Assembly (NCBI RefSeq): GCF_013213975.1
Contig: NZ_JABSST010000016.1
Location: 1 to 42,233 of the forward strand
Direction of reading: 5' to 3'
DNA: 42,233 bases
DNA from: Winogradskyella sp.
GTDB lineage: Bacteria > Bacteroidota > Bacteroidia > Flavobacteriales > Flavobacteriaceae
Position 1 is the stretch's first letter, and the number at the start of each line of letters is the position of its first letter. Positions 25,757-34,318 of this stretch are shown piece after piece. The translations under genes and the position numbers were made by a program. The notes under the pieces were generated by a model that made no database searches, was not told the DNA's origin, and worked only from the letters and a program-made list of their open reading frames with translations.

Positions 25757-26938
25757 ATGAGAATACTATATGTGGGTAATGAAGATCGAATTAAAGAATC
25801 TGCTACAAAGGGTACTGAAACTTTAAGAGTTTTCTGTAACAATGCTTTAAATGCACTCGAAGTTTTAAAAACTAATAGAGATATTACAGTTATAATTTGT
25901 GAGTACAATATACCAGGTAATAATGGTATGTATTTTTATAATACGCTCAGAAATGAAACAACTTTGCCAAAAATTCCATTCATATTATTGATGGAAGGAC
26001 ACAATGATATAATTTACAAAGAAGCTTTTGGAAAAGGTGTTGATGACTATTTTGTTATCGGTTCCACAAGAATAGAACAAATTTTACGAAGAGCAGGGCA
26101 ATTGTCGAAGACTAATGAATCGTATGGTGTGGCAGAAGCATCAATTAAACCAGCAAAATATAGATTTCCATTATCTAAACGGATTTTTGATATTGTTGTG
26201 GCTTCAACAGTGTTGCTATTACTTTCTCCACTGTTATTATTAACTATTATAGCTATTCGTTTAGAGTCAAAAGGTAAAGTATATTACGCAGCTAAACGTG
26301 TTGGACGAAAAACATTTAACTTTTATAAGTTACGATCGATGCGAGCAGGATCTGATAAGATGTTAAAGCAATTGGCAAAATATAATAACCAATATAAAAA
26401 CACCTTTAACAAAGATAACATTCATGCAGATGAATGTCCTAGGTGCAGGAAGTTACCAGCGGGTGTATATTGTTCTTCTTTGAAATACGATGGACTAGTT
26501 AAAGTTTGCGACTATTGGCATACAGAATTGAAAATCAGAGAACGAAATAATAATTCTAGCTTCATAAAAATTGTTGACGATCCTAGAATTACAAAAATTG
26601 GTAAAATCATAAGAAACACCAGTATTGACGAATTACCCCAGCTTATCAATGTTATAAAAGGTGATATGTCCCTAGTTGGAAATCGTCCATTACCGGTTTA
26701 TGAGGCGGAGACACTTACACAAGATCAGATGTCTAAGCGTTTCTTGGCACCTGCAGGTATTACAGGATTGTGGCAAGTAGAACTGAGAGGCAAGAAAGGC
26801 GATATGTCAGAGGATGAACGTATTGCTTTAGATAATCGTTATGCAGATTATTTTGTAGACAATAATTATTCACTTTGGTTTGATTTAAAGATTCTTTTAA
26901 GAACAGTTCCTGCCTTATTTCAAAGAGGTTCAGTATAG
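25757..26938 (+). CDS. Pseudo-receiver/polyprenyl-phosphate sugar phosphotransferase fusion
   Basis: Initiating phosphoglycosyl transferase that loads the first sugar phosphate on undecaprenyl phosphate. Residues 1-115 form a degenerate receiver (MRILYVGNED): the phospho-Asp place is E49 (IICEYNIPG) and the conserved Lys is gone (DDYFVIGS). The catalytic domain follows: KRIFDIVVAS membrane segment, YAAKRVGR, FYKLRSMR, DPRITKIG, SIDELPQL, GDMSLVGNRPLP and PAGITGLWQV. An insertion in the catalytic domain carries four cysteines, C227, C230, C239 and C251 (C-x2-C-x8-C-x11-C), possibly a metal site. An earlier start, GTG at 25727, overlaps the previous stop (GTGA) and is possible; ATG at 25757 begins at the first receiver strand. 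Confidence 0.88.
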   Translation: MRILYVGNEDRIKESATKGTETLRVFCNNALNALEVLKTNRDITVIICEYNIPGNNGMYFYNTLRNETTLPKIPFILLMEGHNDIIYKEAFGKGVDDYFVIGSTRIEQILRRAGQLSKTNESYGVAEASIKPAKYRFPLSKRIFDIVVASTVLLLLSPLLLLTIIAIRLESKGKVYYAAKRVGRKTFNFYKLRSMRAGSDKMLKQLAKYNNQYKNTFNKDNIHADECPRCRKLPAGVYCSSLKYDGLVKVCDYWHTELKIRERNNNSSFIKIVDDPRITKIGKIIRNTSIDELPQLINVIKGDMSLVGNRPLPVYEAETLTQDQMSKRFLAPAGITGLWQVELRGKKGDMSEDERIALDNRYADYFVDNNYSLWFDLKILLRTVPALFQRGSV

Positions 26939-26958
26939 TTTTTCAAGTTTAGTTTTTT

Positions 26959-26996
26959 AGCCGCTATGTCAATACTTTGGGGTGGCGGCTTTTTTG
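26959..26996 (+). terminator. Intrinsic terminator ending the first exopolysaccharide unit
   Basis: Stem AGCCGCTAT (26959-26967) with GTGGCGGCT (26982-26990, two G-T pairs), then a run of T. It lies 20 bp after the phosphotransferase stop. Confidence 0.8.
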
Positions 26997-27050
26997 TGTT
27001 TAAGTATTTTAAAATTAGGTAAAATGCTTAATCAATATATATTATCAATT

Positions 27051-27115
27051 CGTCTACACTTAGCGATCATCCATCGAAATATAAGAGAATTCACTCTATT
27101 GCCATTGTAAGTTTG
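27051..27115 (+). promoter_or_regulatory. Exopolysaccharide promoter element, copy B
   Basis: Second 65-bp element: ATTCGTCTACACTTA (starting 3 bp upstream of the element), TCGAAAT at element positions 24-30, and -7 box TAAGTTTG at 27108-27115. The TolC-like gene starts 38 bp later. The first 15 bases are identical to copy C. Confidence 0.85.
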
Positions 27116-27153
27116 TGTTGTGAAAACGGAATAACGAATACAAAACTGGAGCC

Positions 27154-27888
27154 ATGAATTATTTTTCTAGAATAGTAATAACGCTAATTGTCATTGTAAT
27201 GGCAAATACGTTTGCTAACGCTCAAGATACAATTGCTGAAGCTAAAACACTTGATTCATTTAAATTATTAATACCAGAACTAGGTGTTTTAATTGATTCG
27301 GCTTTAACAAACAACGGAATGCTTGGTTACAGAAAAAATGAAATTGAAGTGAAGAAGGCTAATCTTAAAGCAAAGCGAAGAAATTGGACAAGAAATTTCG
27401 GAATTCAAGCAGATACTAGGTATGGAACCTTTGATAATTTTTCTAATAATATTAATGGTCCCAATACGGTAACCTTATCGAGTACAACTACACAAACCAA
27501 CTATGGCGTAGGCTTATACTTAAAAATCCCTGTATTCGATGTTTTCAATAGAAAGTCTGACATAAAACAAGCAAAGGCAGAAATATCTCAAGCCGAAAGC
27601 TTGGTGGAATTTCAGGAATATGAAATTAGAGAAACAGTAATTAGATATTACGAAGACTTAATTCTGAAGGAAAATTTACTCGAAATTCAAGCGATCAACC
27701 TCAGTGACGCTAAAGTAAATAAGGAAATGGCAAAAAAGGAGTTTACCAATGGGCAAATGGAAATATACGAATACATACGAATATCAGATATCACAGCTGG
27801 TGTAGCAACAGAATTTGAAAAAGCAAAGTCAAACTTACTTTTAGCTAAAAAGCTGTTGGAGAATTACACAGGTGTAAAAATCAATTAA
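27154..27888 (+). CDS. Half-size TolC-like outer-membrane protein
   Basis: 244 residues with a signal peptide (to about 23, ANAQ). The body resembles one half of a TolC protomer: a coiled-coil helix with KNEIEVKKANLKAKRRNW, a strand pair (GIQADTRYGTFDNF and NYGVGLYLKIPVFD), then a long helix (SDIKQAKAEISQAESLVEFQ). Typical TolC proteins have about 450 residues from two such repeats, so this one would need a different oligomer. No Wza-type export protein is seen in the locus, and this protein, next to the Wzz-like gene, may take its place at the outer membrane. Confidence 0.72.
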   Translation: MNYFSRIVITLIVIVMANTFANAQDTIAEAKTLDSFKLLIPELGVLIDSALTNNGMLGYRKNEIEVKKANLKAKRRNWTRNFGIQADTRYGTFDNFSNNINGPNTVTLSSTTTQTNYGVGLYLKIPVFDVFNRKSDIKQAKAEISQAESLVEFQEYEIRETVIRYYEDLILKENLLEIQAINLSDAKVNKEMAKKEFTNGQMEIYEYIRISDITAGVATEFEKAKSNLLLAKKLLENYTGVKIN

Positions 27889-27905
27889 TTTTTTAGCACG
27901 ATACG

Positions 27906-30230
27906 ATGAAACCTATTGATTTTATAAAACTGATATTAAAGCATAAGACGATTCTTGTGGTGGTGCCACTGATTTTTGGGGTATTAGCAGTGTTGCTTAC
28001 GCTAAATCCAAAGAGAAGCTACTATTCAGAAACTATGCTATATACAGGTATAGCCTCGGGATCGTCCATAGAGATGGATAAGACGTTTAACTATCTAGCA
28101 GCTAATAATGCATTTGATAATCTTATCAATATTATTAAATCTAGAGATACTCAAGAAGAAGTTGCGATAAGATTATTAAGTCGACACTTGTCTTTAAAGA
28201 AGGCTAACTATAAATTTATTTCAGAAGAAGCTTTCGAAGAACTACAGGAAATTCTTCCAGAAGAGATTAAAGGTCATTTGTCTACTCAGATAAATCTTGA
28301 TCAAGACGGCAATTTAGATTATGAAGCTACAGTGGCATACCTAACAGAAGTAATGCATAGTGATAATTCTAATTTTGTGTATTCGCTGCTTAGTTTTCAC
28401 CATCGATACTATTCCATTGAGGCAATTTCAAAAGTAAAAATAGAACGTATTTCTTCAAGTGATTTGGTAAAATTGAGTTATGAGGCAGATGACCCAGGAA
28501 TTTGCCAACAAACACTAAAAATCTATACAGAGGTCTGCACCAAGATGTATAAGAACCTTAAAGAGAATGGTTCTGATGCTGTTGTAAAATACTTTGAAAA
28601 ACAACTGATGATGTCTGAAACGAAATTGAAGGCTATAGAGCAGAGGATGCTAAAATTCAATCAAGATAATAACATTATAAATTATTATGAGCAAAGTAAA
28701 GCGGTTGCGATAGTAAAAGAAGACATGGAAGTGGCCTATAAAAAGAACATGGCTCAATTAGCGGGTTCACAGGCTTCAAAAAAACGTTTAGAAGAAAAAT
28801 TGGCAATACAGGAACTTATTCAAGAAAAGAATAATGCTATTGTAGAAAGCAAAAAGCAGTTGGGGGATCTGAACTATAAAATAGGTATGTATTCGGCTAA
28901 GTCTAATGGAGACGAGCGTGCTACTCAAAACATCGAACAATTAGAAAAGCAAGCTAGAGCCCTTCAGAAAGAAATAAAGACTAATGTGGATGAGTTGTAT
29001 TCGTTTCAAAATTCAACGGATGGTGTGCCTATTAAAAAAGTATTGCCAGATTGGGTAGATAAAGTTGTTGAGACTGAAGATTTAAAAGCTAAGCTCTCGA
29101 TCATGGATGCGCAGAATAAAGCCATAGAAAAACAATTTGCAACGTATGCTCCTGCTGGTGCTAATTTAAAGCGAATAGAACGAGAAATAGAGGTGGCAGA
29201 ACAAGAATATCTTGATATTTTACATGGCTTAAACCTGGCAAAACTTAAGTATCAAGATACACAACTGTCCAGTAATTTAACTGCTGTAGATCCGCCGTAT
29301 TATCCATTGAAGCCTATACCTTCAAAACGAAAAATTATCATCATTGCAATTGTACTAATTACTGGTATTATCATTCTTGCAGGCATTTTACTGATGGAAT
29401 ATTTTGATAACACATTAAAAAATGAAGAAAAGGCAAAAGCGCATTTAGGAATTCCGTCAATGGGAATGCTTGCTAAGCTTTTCAGAGCAAAATCACACTT
29501 AGATTTAGTGAGAATTCAAGATCGTTTGATGGAGTTTTTAATGCAGGATTTTAATAGAACATTCAAAGAGGCAAAAATTACAAAGACGCCCAAAGTAATT
29601 ACGTTTATTAGTACAAGAAATAATGAAGGAAAAAGCGTGATAGCCGCTAATATTGCTAAGAAATTAAAAGCATCGGGACATTCCGTTATGGTGTTAAACC
29701 ACTCGAATGAGGAGAAGTCCATGACTAGTTATTCTAGAGTGGCATGGTTGTATAGATTTTTTGGTTATCAAGATCCAAGAATAGATAGTAGCCATCCGTT
29801 TTTGTCTTCGGTAAAGGATACTCTAAGTTCGTCCGAGTACAAAGTATATCGTGTGGACGAATCGTATAAGAGAATTAAAAGTTACCAAGATTTTATGATT
29901 AATGATTCAGAAGATACCATTAGTGGCTTAGACTATATTTTGATCGAATTACCAAGTTTGCTGGAGTTTAGCTACCCTTCAGAATTAGTGGCAAATTCCG
30001 ATTTAGCATTAATAATTTGTCGGTCTAATAGATTATGGTTAAAAGCAGATGACAACATTTTGTATGATTTAAAAGCAATTGCGGGTGAAAAATTACAGTT
30101 TATTATTAACGGTGTAGAGATTAATGAAGTAGAAGCTGTTTTGGGCGAGTTGCCGAAAAACCGTTCTAAGACTAGGGTTAGGCTAAAGAACATGTTCCGT
30201 TTTCAATTCTATACAGGTAATCATATTTAA
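27906..30230 (+). CDS. Wzz-like polysaccharide co-polymerase with degenerate BY-kinase domain
   Basis: 774 residues. A first transmembrane helix (about 17-33) opens the Wzz-like periplasmic domain, which contains long coiled coils (about 220-440). The second helix (about 472-494) follows the usual proline-rich segment (YYPLKPIPSKRK). The cytoplasmic ATPase-like domain keeps a Walker A form (RNNEGKS, G575-K576-S577), but the Walker A' Asp place is VMVLNHSN and Walker B reads YILIELPS, with no DTPP. There is no C-terminal tyrosine cluster; the tail is FRFQFYTGNHI. It thus looks like a BY-kinase that has lost kinase activity, keeping a role in chain length and assembly. It is followed by the Wzx-like gene 1 bp later. 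Confidence 0.85.
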   Translation: MKPIDFIKLILKHKTILVVVPLIFGVLAVLLTLNPKRSYYSETMLYTGIASGSSIEMDKTFNYLAANNAFDNLINIIKSRDTQEEVAIRLLSRHLSLKKANYKFISEEAFEELQEILPEEIKGHLSTQINLDQDGNLDYEATVAYLTEVMHSDNSNFVYSLLSFHHRYYSIEAISKVKIERISSSDLVKLSYEADDPGICQQTLKIYTEVCTKMYKNLKENGSDAVVKYFEKQLMMSETKLKAIEQRMLKFNQDNNIINYYEQSKAVAIVKEDMEVAYKKNMAQLAGSQASKKRLEEKLAIQELIQEKNNAIVESKKQLGDLNYKIGMYSAKSNGDERATQNIEQLEKQARALQKEIKTNVDELYSFQNSTDGVPIKKVLPDWVDKVVETEDLKAKLSIMDAQNKAIEKQFATYAPAGANLKRIEREIEVAEQEYLDILHGLNLAKLKYQDTQLSSNLTAVDPPYYPLKPIPSKRKIIIIAIVLITGIIILAGILLMEYFDNTLKNEEKAKAHLGIPSMGMLAKLFRAKSHLDLVRIQDRLMEFLMQDFNRTFKEAKITKTPKVITFISTRNNEGKSVIAANIAKKLKASGHSVMVLNHSNEEKSMTSYSRVAWLYRFFGYQDPRIDSSHPFLSSVKDTLSSSEYKVYRVDESYKRIKSYQDFMINDSEDTISGLDYILIELPSLLEFSYPSELVANSDLALIICRSNRLWLKADDNILYDLKAIAGEKLQFIINGVEINEVEAVLGELPKNRSKTRVRLKNMFRFQFYTGNHI

Positions 30231-30231
30231 G

Positions 30232-31584
30232 ATGAAGAGCTTGTACAAAAAAATAATTAGAGAAGATAATTTTTTGTCCTTATCAGGTAATCTTATAATA
30301 GCATTATTGGGTTTTGGTGGTTTTGCTTTATTGGCAAGAAGTTTGGAGACACAGGAATTTGCGCAGTGGGTACTATTTATCTCTGGAGGATCGCTTGCAG
30401 AAATGCTACGTTATGGAATAAGCAATAATGGACTGGTAAGGTTTCTCTCGGGAGCGACAGAAAAGAACAGGGACAAGCTAATAGGATCTAATGTACTTAT
30501 TAGCTTAGTTGTCACTTTAATCATAGCCCTATTATTGATAAGTGTTAAATTATTTTTGGGCAATATCATTAATACGTCTTCATACGTGCTCTTTTTTAGC
30601 TGGTATCCAGTGCTAGCATTTTTAAACCTCCCCCTTAACAATGCCCTTGTAGTACAACAGGCAAAGATGAGATACGACAAAATATTAATTATAAAAGCAT
30701 TGAATAGTGGTTTGTTCTTTGGCTTTTTGGTATTAAATACCTTTGTTTTTAAATATTCCGTTCTAAAGATTACCCTAGTTTTTATAGGGGTTAATACAAT
30801 CACTTCTTTGGTGTGCATAAGTAAATCTTGGGATGGCTTAAAATACATTCGAAAAGCAACTAGGGCAACATTAAAAACCTTATTGAATTTTGGGAAGTAC
30901 AGTACATTTACATTAATTGGAACAAACTTATTGCGAAATGCAGATATTTTAATTATTAGTGTAAGCCCTTTTGGGAGCACCGCTGTAGCCTTGTTTAGTA
31001 TACCTTTAAAACTAACTGAGATCCAGCAAATTCCCTTACGAAGTTTTACGGCAACCGCCTTTCCGAAAATGTCAAAAGCATGTTTAGAAGGAAAAACAAA
31101 TGACGTAAGAGTATTATTTAATACTTATTCAGGAGCATTAACCTATTTATTTTTTGCCGTGTCTATTGGAACCTTCGTTTTTGCGGAGGCATTTGTAATT
31201 CTAATCTCGGGATACCAGTATTTAGACACTGAGATAATAGGAATAGATATTGTAGCTATTGTAAGAATATTATCGGTTTATGGTTTATTGCTTCCCATTG
31301 ATAGAATGACAGGGATTGGTTTAGATAGTATCAATAGACCAAACATTAACGCCTTAAAAGTGGCCATAATGCTAGGTGCTAATATTGTTGGTGATTTGAT
31401 AGCTATATACGTCTTCAAGTCCATCGAAATGGTTGCTGTTTCAACACTGGTATTTACAACTGTTGGGATTATAGTAGGTGCTTATTTTCTAAATAAGACG
31501 TTTCGTGTTTCTCTATTGGAAATTTTTAGGAGCGGTCATGCGTTTTACAAAAGCCTTTGGCTGCAATCAAAGCAATTTATCTGA
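30232..31584 (+). CDS. Wzx-like oligosaccharide flippase (MOP superfamily)
   Basis: 450 residues, about twelve hydrophobic segments spread over the length, as expected for a polysaccharide repeat-unit flippase. The N-terminus SLSGNLIIALLGFGGFALLA and the loop NFGKYSTFTLIGTNLLRNADILI correspond to the positions where Wzx/PST family members carry their conserved starts of helices 1 and 7. It should move the lipid-linked repeat unit across the inner membrane. Third gene of the second unit, followed by a terminator. Confidence 0.85.
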   Translation: MKSLYKKIIREDNFLSLSGNLIIALLGFGGFALLARSLETQEFAQWVLFISGGSLAEMLRYGISNNGLVRFLSGATEKNRDKLIGSNVLISLVVTLIIALLLISVKLFLGNIINTSSYVLFFSWYPVLAFLNLPLNNALVVQQAKMRYDKILIIKALNSGLFFGFLVLNTFVFKYSVLKITLVFIGVNTITSLVCISKSWDGLKYIRKATRATLKTLLNFGKYSTFTLIGTNLLRNADILIISVSPFGSTAVALFSIPLKLTEIQQIPLRSFTATAFPKMSKACLEGKTNDVRVLFNTYSGALTYLFFAVSIGTFVFAEAFVILISGYQYLDTEIIGIDIVAIVRILSVYGLLLPIDRMTGIGLDSINRPNINALKVAIMLGANIVGDLIAIYVFKSIEMVAVSTLVFTTVGIIVGAYFLNKTFRVSLLEIFRSGHAFYKSLWLQSKQFI

Positions 31585-31631
31585 GGGTTTTAGATTTTAC
31601 TAACCTGAAAAGTAATTAGTCTTTTATTATG

Positions 31632-31665
31632 AAGCTACGATTAGAGATTGTGGCTTTATTTTTTG
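31632..31665 (+). terminator. Intrinsic terminator ending the second exopolysaccharide unit
   Basis: Stem AAGCTAC (31632-31638) with GTGGCTT (31650-31656, one G-T pair), followed by TATTTTTTG. It lies about 50 bp after the flippase stop. Confidence 0.65.
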
Positions 31666-31739
31666 TTTGAAAGTATAGATCAAGAGATATATAACGAGAT
31701 AATATATTTGCATTCCTTTATCAATAATAGTTTTCTATT

Positions 31740-31804
31740 CGTCTACACTTAATGATTATTAGTCGAAATCTAGCCGATATCACTCGGTTTAGAATTTATG
31801 TTTG
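31740..31804 (+). promoter_or_regulatory. Exopolysaccharide promoter element, copy C
   Basis: Third 65-bp element: ATTCGTCTACACTTA (from 31737), TCGAAAT at element positions 24-30, and -7 box TATGTTTG at 31797-31804. The Wzy-like gene starts 43 bp later. It aligns with copies A and B with no gap. Confidence 0.85.
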
Positions 31805-31847
31805 TAATGTCAAACAAATCAATGCGTTAAGTTTTACGGTATAAACA

Positions 31848-33320
31848 ATGGATACATTTAAAAATCATATTAACCCTTTTGAAAATAACTCAGGCTCAAT
31901 GCGAGTAACTAAACTCAACAGTGCAATCATTTTCCTTGTATTCATGAGCCTTTTAGGACTTATTATTATTAAAACCGAGGTTGCTGGGGTTATATTTTGT
32001 GTTGGTTTGTTCTTTATTACAGCCTTGGTTTATGCCATATTTAAAATCCCTAAAATCGGAATCTATGTGACTATCATATTGGGTTTTTTCGCTATAGGGG
32101 TTTCACGATATGTGCAAGCACCTTGGGGATTAACCATAGACGTGATGTTAGTGCTAATCTATATTGCTTTGTTTTTCAAAGCATTTGCAGTAAAACTACC
32201 TTGGTTAAAGGCTAAGTCTAGCTTGACTATAGTGGTAAGCTTATGGATGGTTTATGTGTTATTCCAATTAGGAAATCCAGAAGTGATCAGTATGGAGGCT
32301 TGGTTTTATGCAATGCGCGGTGTAGGACTCTATCAGTTTTTGGCAATTCCATTGTTATTTATATTATTTAGTAAGCAAAAAGATTTAAATAACTTTTTTA
32401 TAATTTGGGGAATTCTTTCGATTATAGGAACTTTAAAGGGCTTACAACAATTTCAATTTGGAGTTGATCCTTTTGAACAGCGTTGGTTAGAGTTGGGTGG
32501 TGCAGAAACACATGTCCTTTTCGGGAAGTTGAGGATTTTCTCATTTTATTCAGACGCTGGTCAATTTGGTGCCTCTCAGGCACATGCAGGTGTTGTGTTT
32601 GGGATTTTAGCTTTATTCAAAAAAACAAGTATCAAGCTTAGAGTATTTTTTTTTAGCGTAGCATTAGCAGGTTTTCTAGGTATGGTTATTTCAGGAACTA
32701 GAGGTGCTCTTGCTGTGCCAGCTATTGGCGGGTTTTTGTTTTTAATTCTTAGCAAAAATTTCAAAATCCTTTTGCTTGGGGCTGTTTTGGGAATAGGGGT
32801 GTATGTTTTTTTTGCACACACAACAATTGGTCAGGGAAATGCAGAAATAAGAAGAATGCGCACCGCATTTGACCCTAATGAAGGGTCGCTACAAATACGT
32901 TTAGCTAACCAAAGAAAGCTAAAAGGTTATTTGGCTTCAAGACCTTTTGGGGGTGGTATAGGAGCCACAGGTAACTGGGGAAAACGTTTTACACCTCGTA
33001 CTTTTTTGGCAAATACAGCGACTGATAGCTGGTATGTCATGGTCTGGGCAGATACAGGTGTGGTTGGATTAGTGTATTATTTATTTATGTTGTTTTTCAT
33101 TCTTCTTTCAGGGGCTCGAAATATCATGTTCAAAATCAAGGATCATAATTTAAAAATCCAAATAACTGCAATTGCTTGTGGGATGGCCGGTATAATGGCG
33201 GCTTCTTATGGTAATGGTGTTTTTGGACAAATGCCCACAGGGATACTCATGTATGCCACTATGGTTTTCATGTTTGTTTCTCCACAATTGGATAAAAGTA
33301 AAAGATTAAAAAGTGCATAA
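31848..33320 (+). CDS. Wzy/O-antigen ligase family polymerase
   Basis: 490 residues with about twelve transmembrane segments and one long periplasmic loop (roughly residues 320-405). The loop contains the RLANQRKLKGYLASRPFGGGIG region, resembling the conserved loop of the Wzy_C/WaaL family (R...W...P..G.G..), followed by TDSWYVMVWADTGVVGL. This enzyme should polymerise repeat units delivered by the Wzx-like protein. First gene of the third unit, behind promoter copy C. Confidence 0.85.
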   Translation: MDTFKNHINPFENNSGSMRVTKLNSAIIFLVFMSLLGLIIIKTEVAGVIFCVGLFFITALVYAIFKIPKIGIYVTIILGFFAIGVSRYVQAPWGLTIDVMLVLIYIALFFKAFAVKLPWLKAKSSLTIVVSLWMVYVLFQLGNPEVISMEAWFYAMRGVGLYQFLAIPLLFILFSKQKDLNNFFIIWGILSIIGTLKGLQQFQFGVDPFEQRWLELGGAETHVLFGKLRIFSFYSDAGQFGASQAHAGVVFGILALFKKTSIKLRVFFFSVALAGFLGMVISGTRGALAVPAIGGFLFLILSKNFKILLLGAVLGIGVYVFFAHTTIGQGNAEIRRMRTAFDPNEGSLQIRLANQRKLKGYLASRPFGGGIGATGNWGKRFTPRTFLANTATDSWYVMVWADTGVVGLVYYLFMLFFILLSGARNIMFKIKDHNLKIQITAIACGMAGIMAASYGNGVFGQMPTGILMYATMVFMFVSPQLDKSKRLKSA

Positions 33321-33332
33321 AATAATAGAGTC

Positions 33333-34292
33333 ATGAATTATAGAAGTATTAACGATTTAAATGAAACCATATTAAGAAAACTTCATTTGATATCTAGAGA
33401 CATAGATTTGGTGGTTGGTGTGCCAAGAAGTGGAATGCTACCTGCTAATCTATTAGCGCTATATCTTAATTTACCATATACGGATATCCATTCGTTTATT
33501 AATGGCTTTGTGTATAAAGCGGGTGCTAGAAGACAATTTTTTGACAGTTCAGATTATAAGAATGTATTGGTCGTAGATGATAGTATTGCTAGTGGTTCTG
33601 CCTTGGCAGAGTGTAAGGAGAATTTAGCACACTTAAAATCAAAATTCAATTTTAAGTATGCAGTAGTTTATGCGGCACCGGGCAAGGAATATCTTGTGAA
33701 TTATGCCTTAGAAACAGTAGCTAATCCACGCTATTTTCAGTGGAACATCTTTAACCATTCTACTTTAGATAAAGCATGTTTTGATATTGATGGTGTATTA
33801 TGTGCAGATCCAACTAAAGAACAGAATGACGATGGGCCAAAGTATGTCTCGTTTTTACTAAATGCAGCACCATTATATCTCTCAGGAAGTAAAATAGGAG
33901 CATTAGTAACCTCTCGATTAGAGAAATATAGAGCTGAAACGGAAACTTGGTTAAAAAATCACGGGATAAAGTACCATAAACTTGTAATGCTAGATCTGCC
34001 AGACATGAAAGCTAGGCAAAGAGCCAACTGTCACGGTGTTCACAAGGCCAATGAATATAAAAACAGCAAGTATAATTTATTTGTGGAAAGCGATTTAAAG
34101 CAAGCCATACAGATCAATAAGCTTACCAAGAAACCTGTGTTTTGTACAGAAAACTTCAAGATGATATACAATTCTCAGTCGCTTACTTATAATATTAAAA
34201 GTGGTAAATACCTGCCATTTTTAAGAGAAGTTACACTTAAATTAAGGACAGTAATTAACAAGTTTAAAAGTAGCGATTTAGCTATAAAATAA
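33333..34292 (+). CDS. Phosphoribosyltransferase-HAD phosphatase fusion
   Basis: 319 residues. The N-terminal half is a type I phosphoribosyltransferase: VVGVPRSGMLPANLLA and the PRPP loop VLVVDDSIASGSAL (D82, D83). The C-terminal half is HAD-like: CFDIDGVLC (D151, D153), motif II LVTSRLEKYR, and a motif IV-like FVESD. PRPP-dependent ribofuranosylation of bacterial polysaccharides is known to use a phosphoribosyltransferase that adds 5-phospho-ribose and a phosphatase that removes the phosphate; both steps seem joined here. The place between the polymerase and glycosyltransferase genes supports a glycan role. A salvage function in nucleotide metabolism is the alternative. The call of domains is firm; the ribofuranose role is inference. 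Confidence 0.8.
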   Translation: MNYRSINDLNETILRKLHLISRDIDLVVGVPRSGMLPANLLALYLNLPYTDIHSFINGFVYKAGARRQFFDSSDYKNVLVVDDSIASGSALAECKENLAHLKSKFNFKYAVVYAAPGKEYLVNYALETVANPRYFQWNIFNHSTLDKACFDIDGVLCADPTKEQNDDGPKYVSFLLNAAPLYLSGSKIGALVTSRLEKYRAETETWLKNHGIKYHKLVMLDLPDMKARQRANCHGVHKANEYKNSKYNLFVESDLKQAIQINKLTKKPVFCTENFKMIYNSQSLTYNIKSGKYLPFLREVTLKLRTVINKFKSSDLAIK

Positions 34293-34318
34293 AGCTAACT
34301 ATTAAATTAACGACCACT

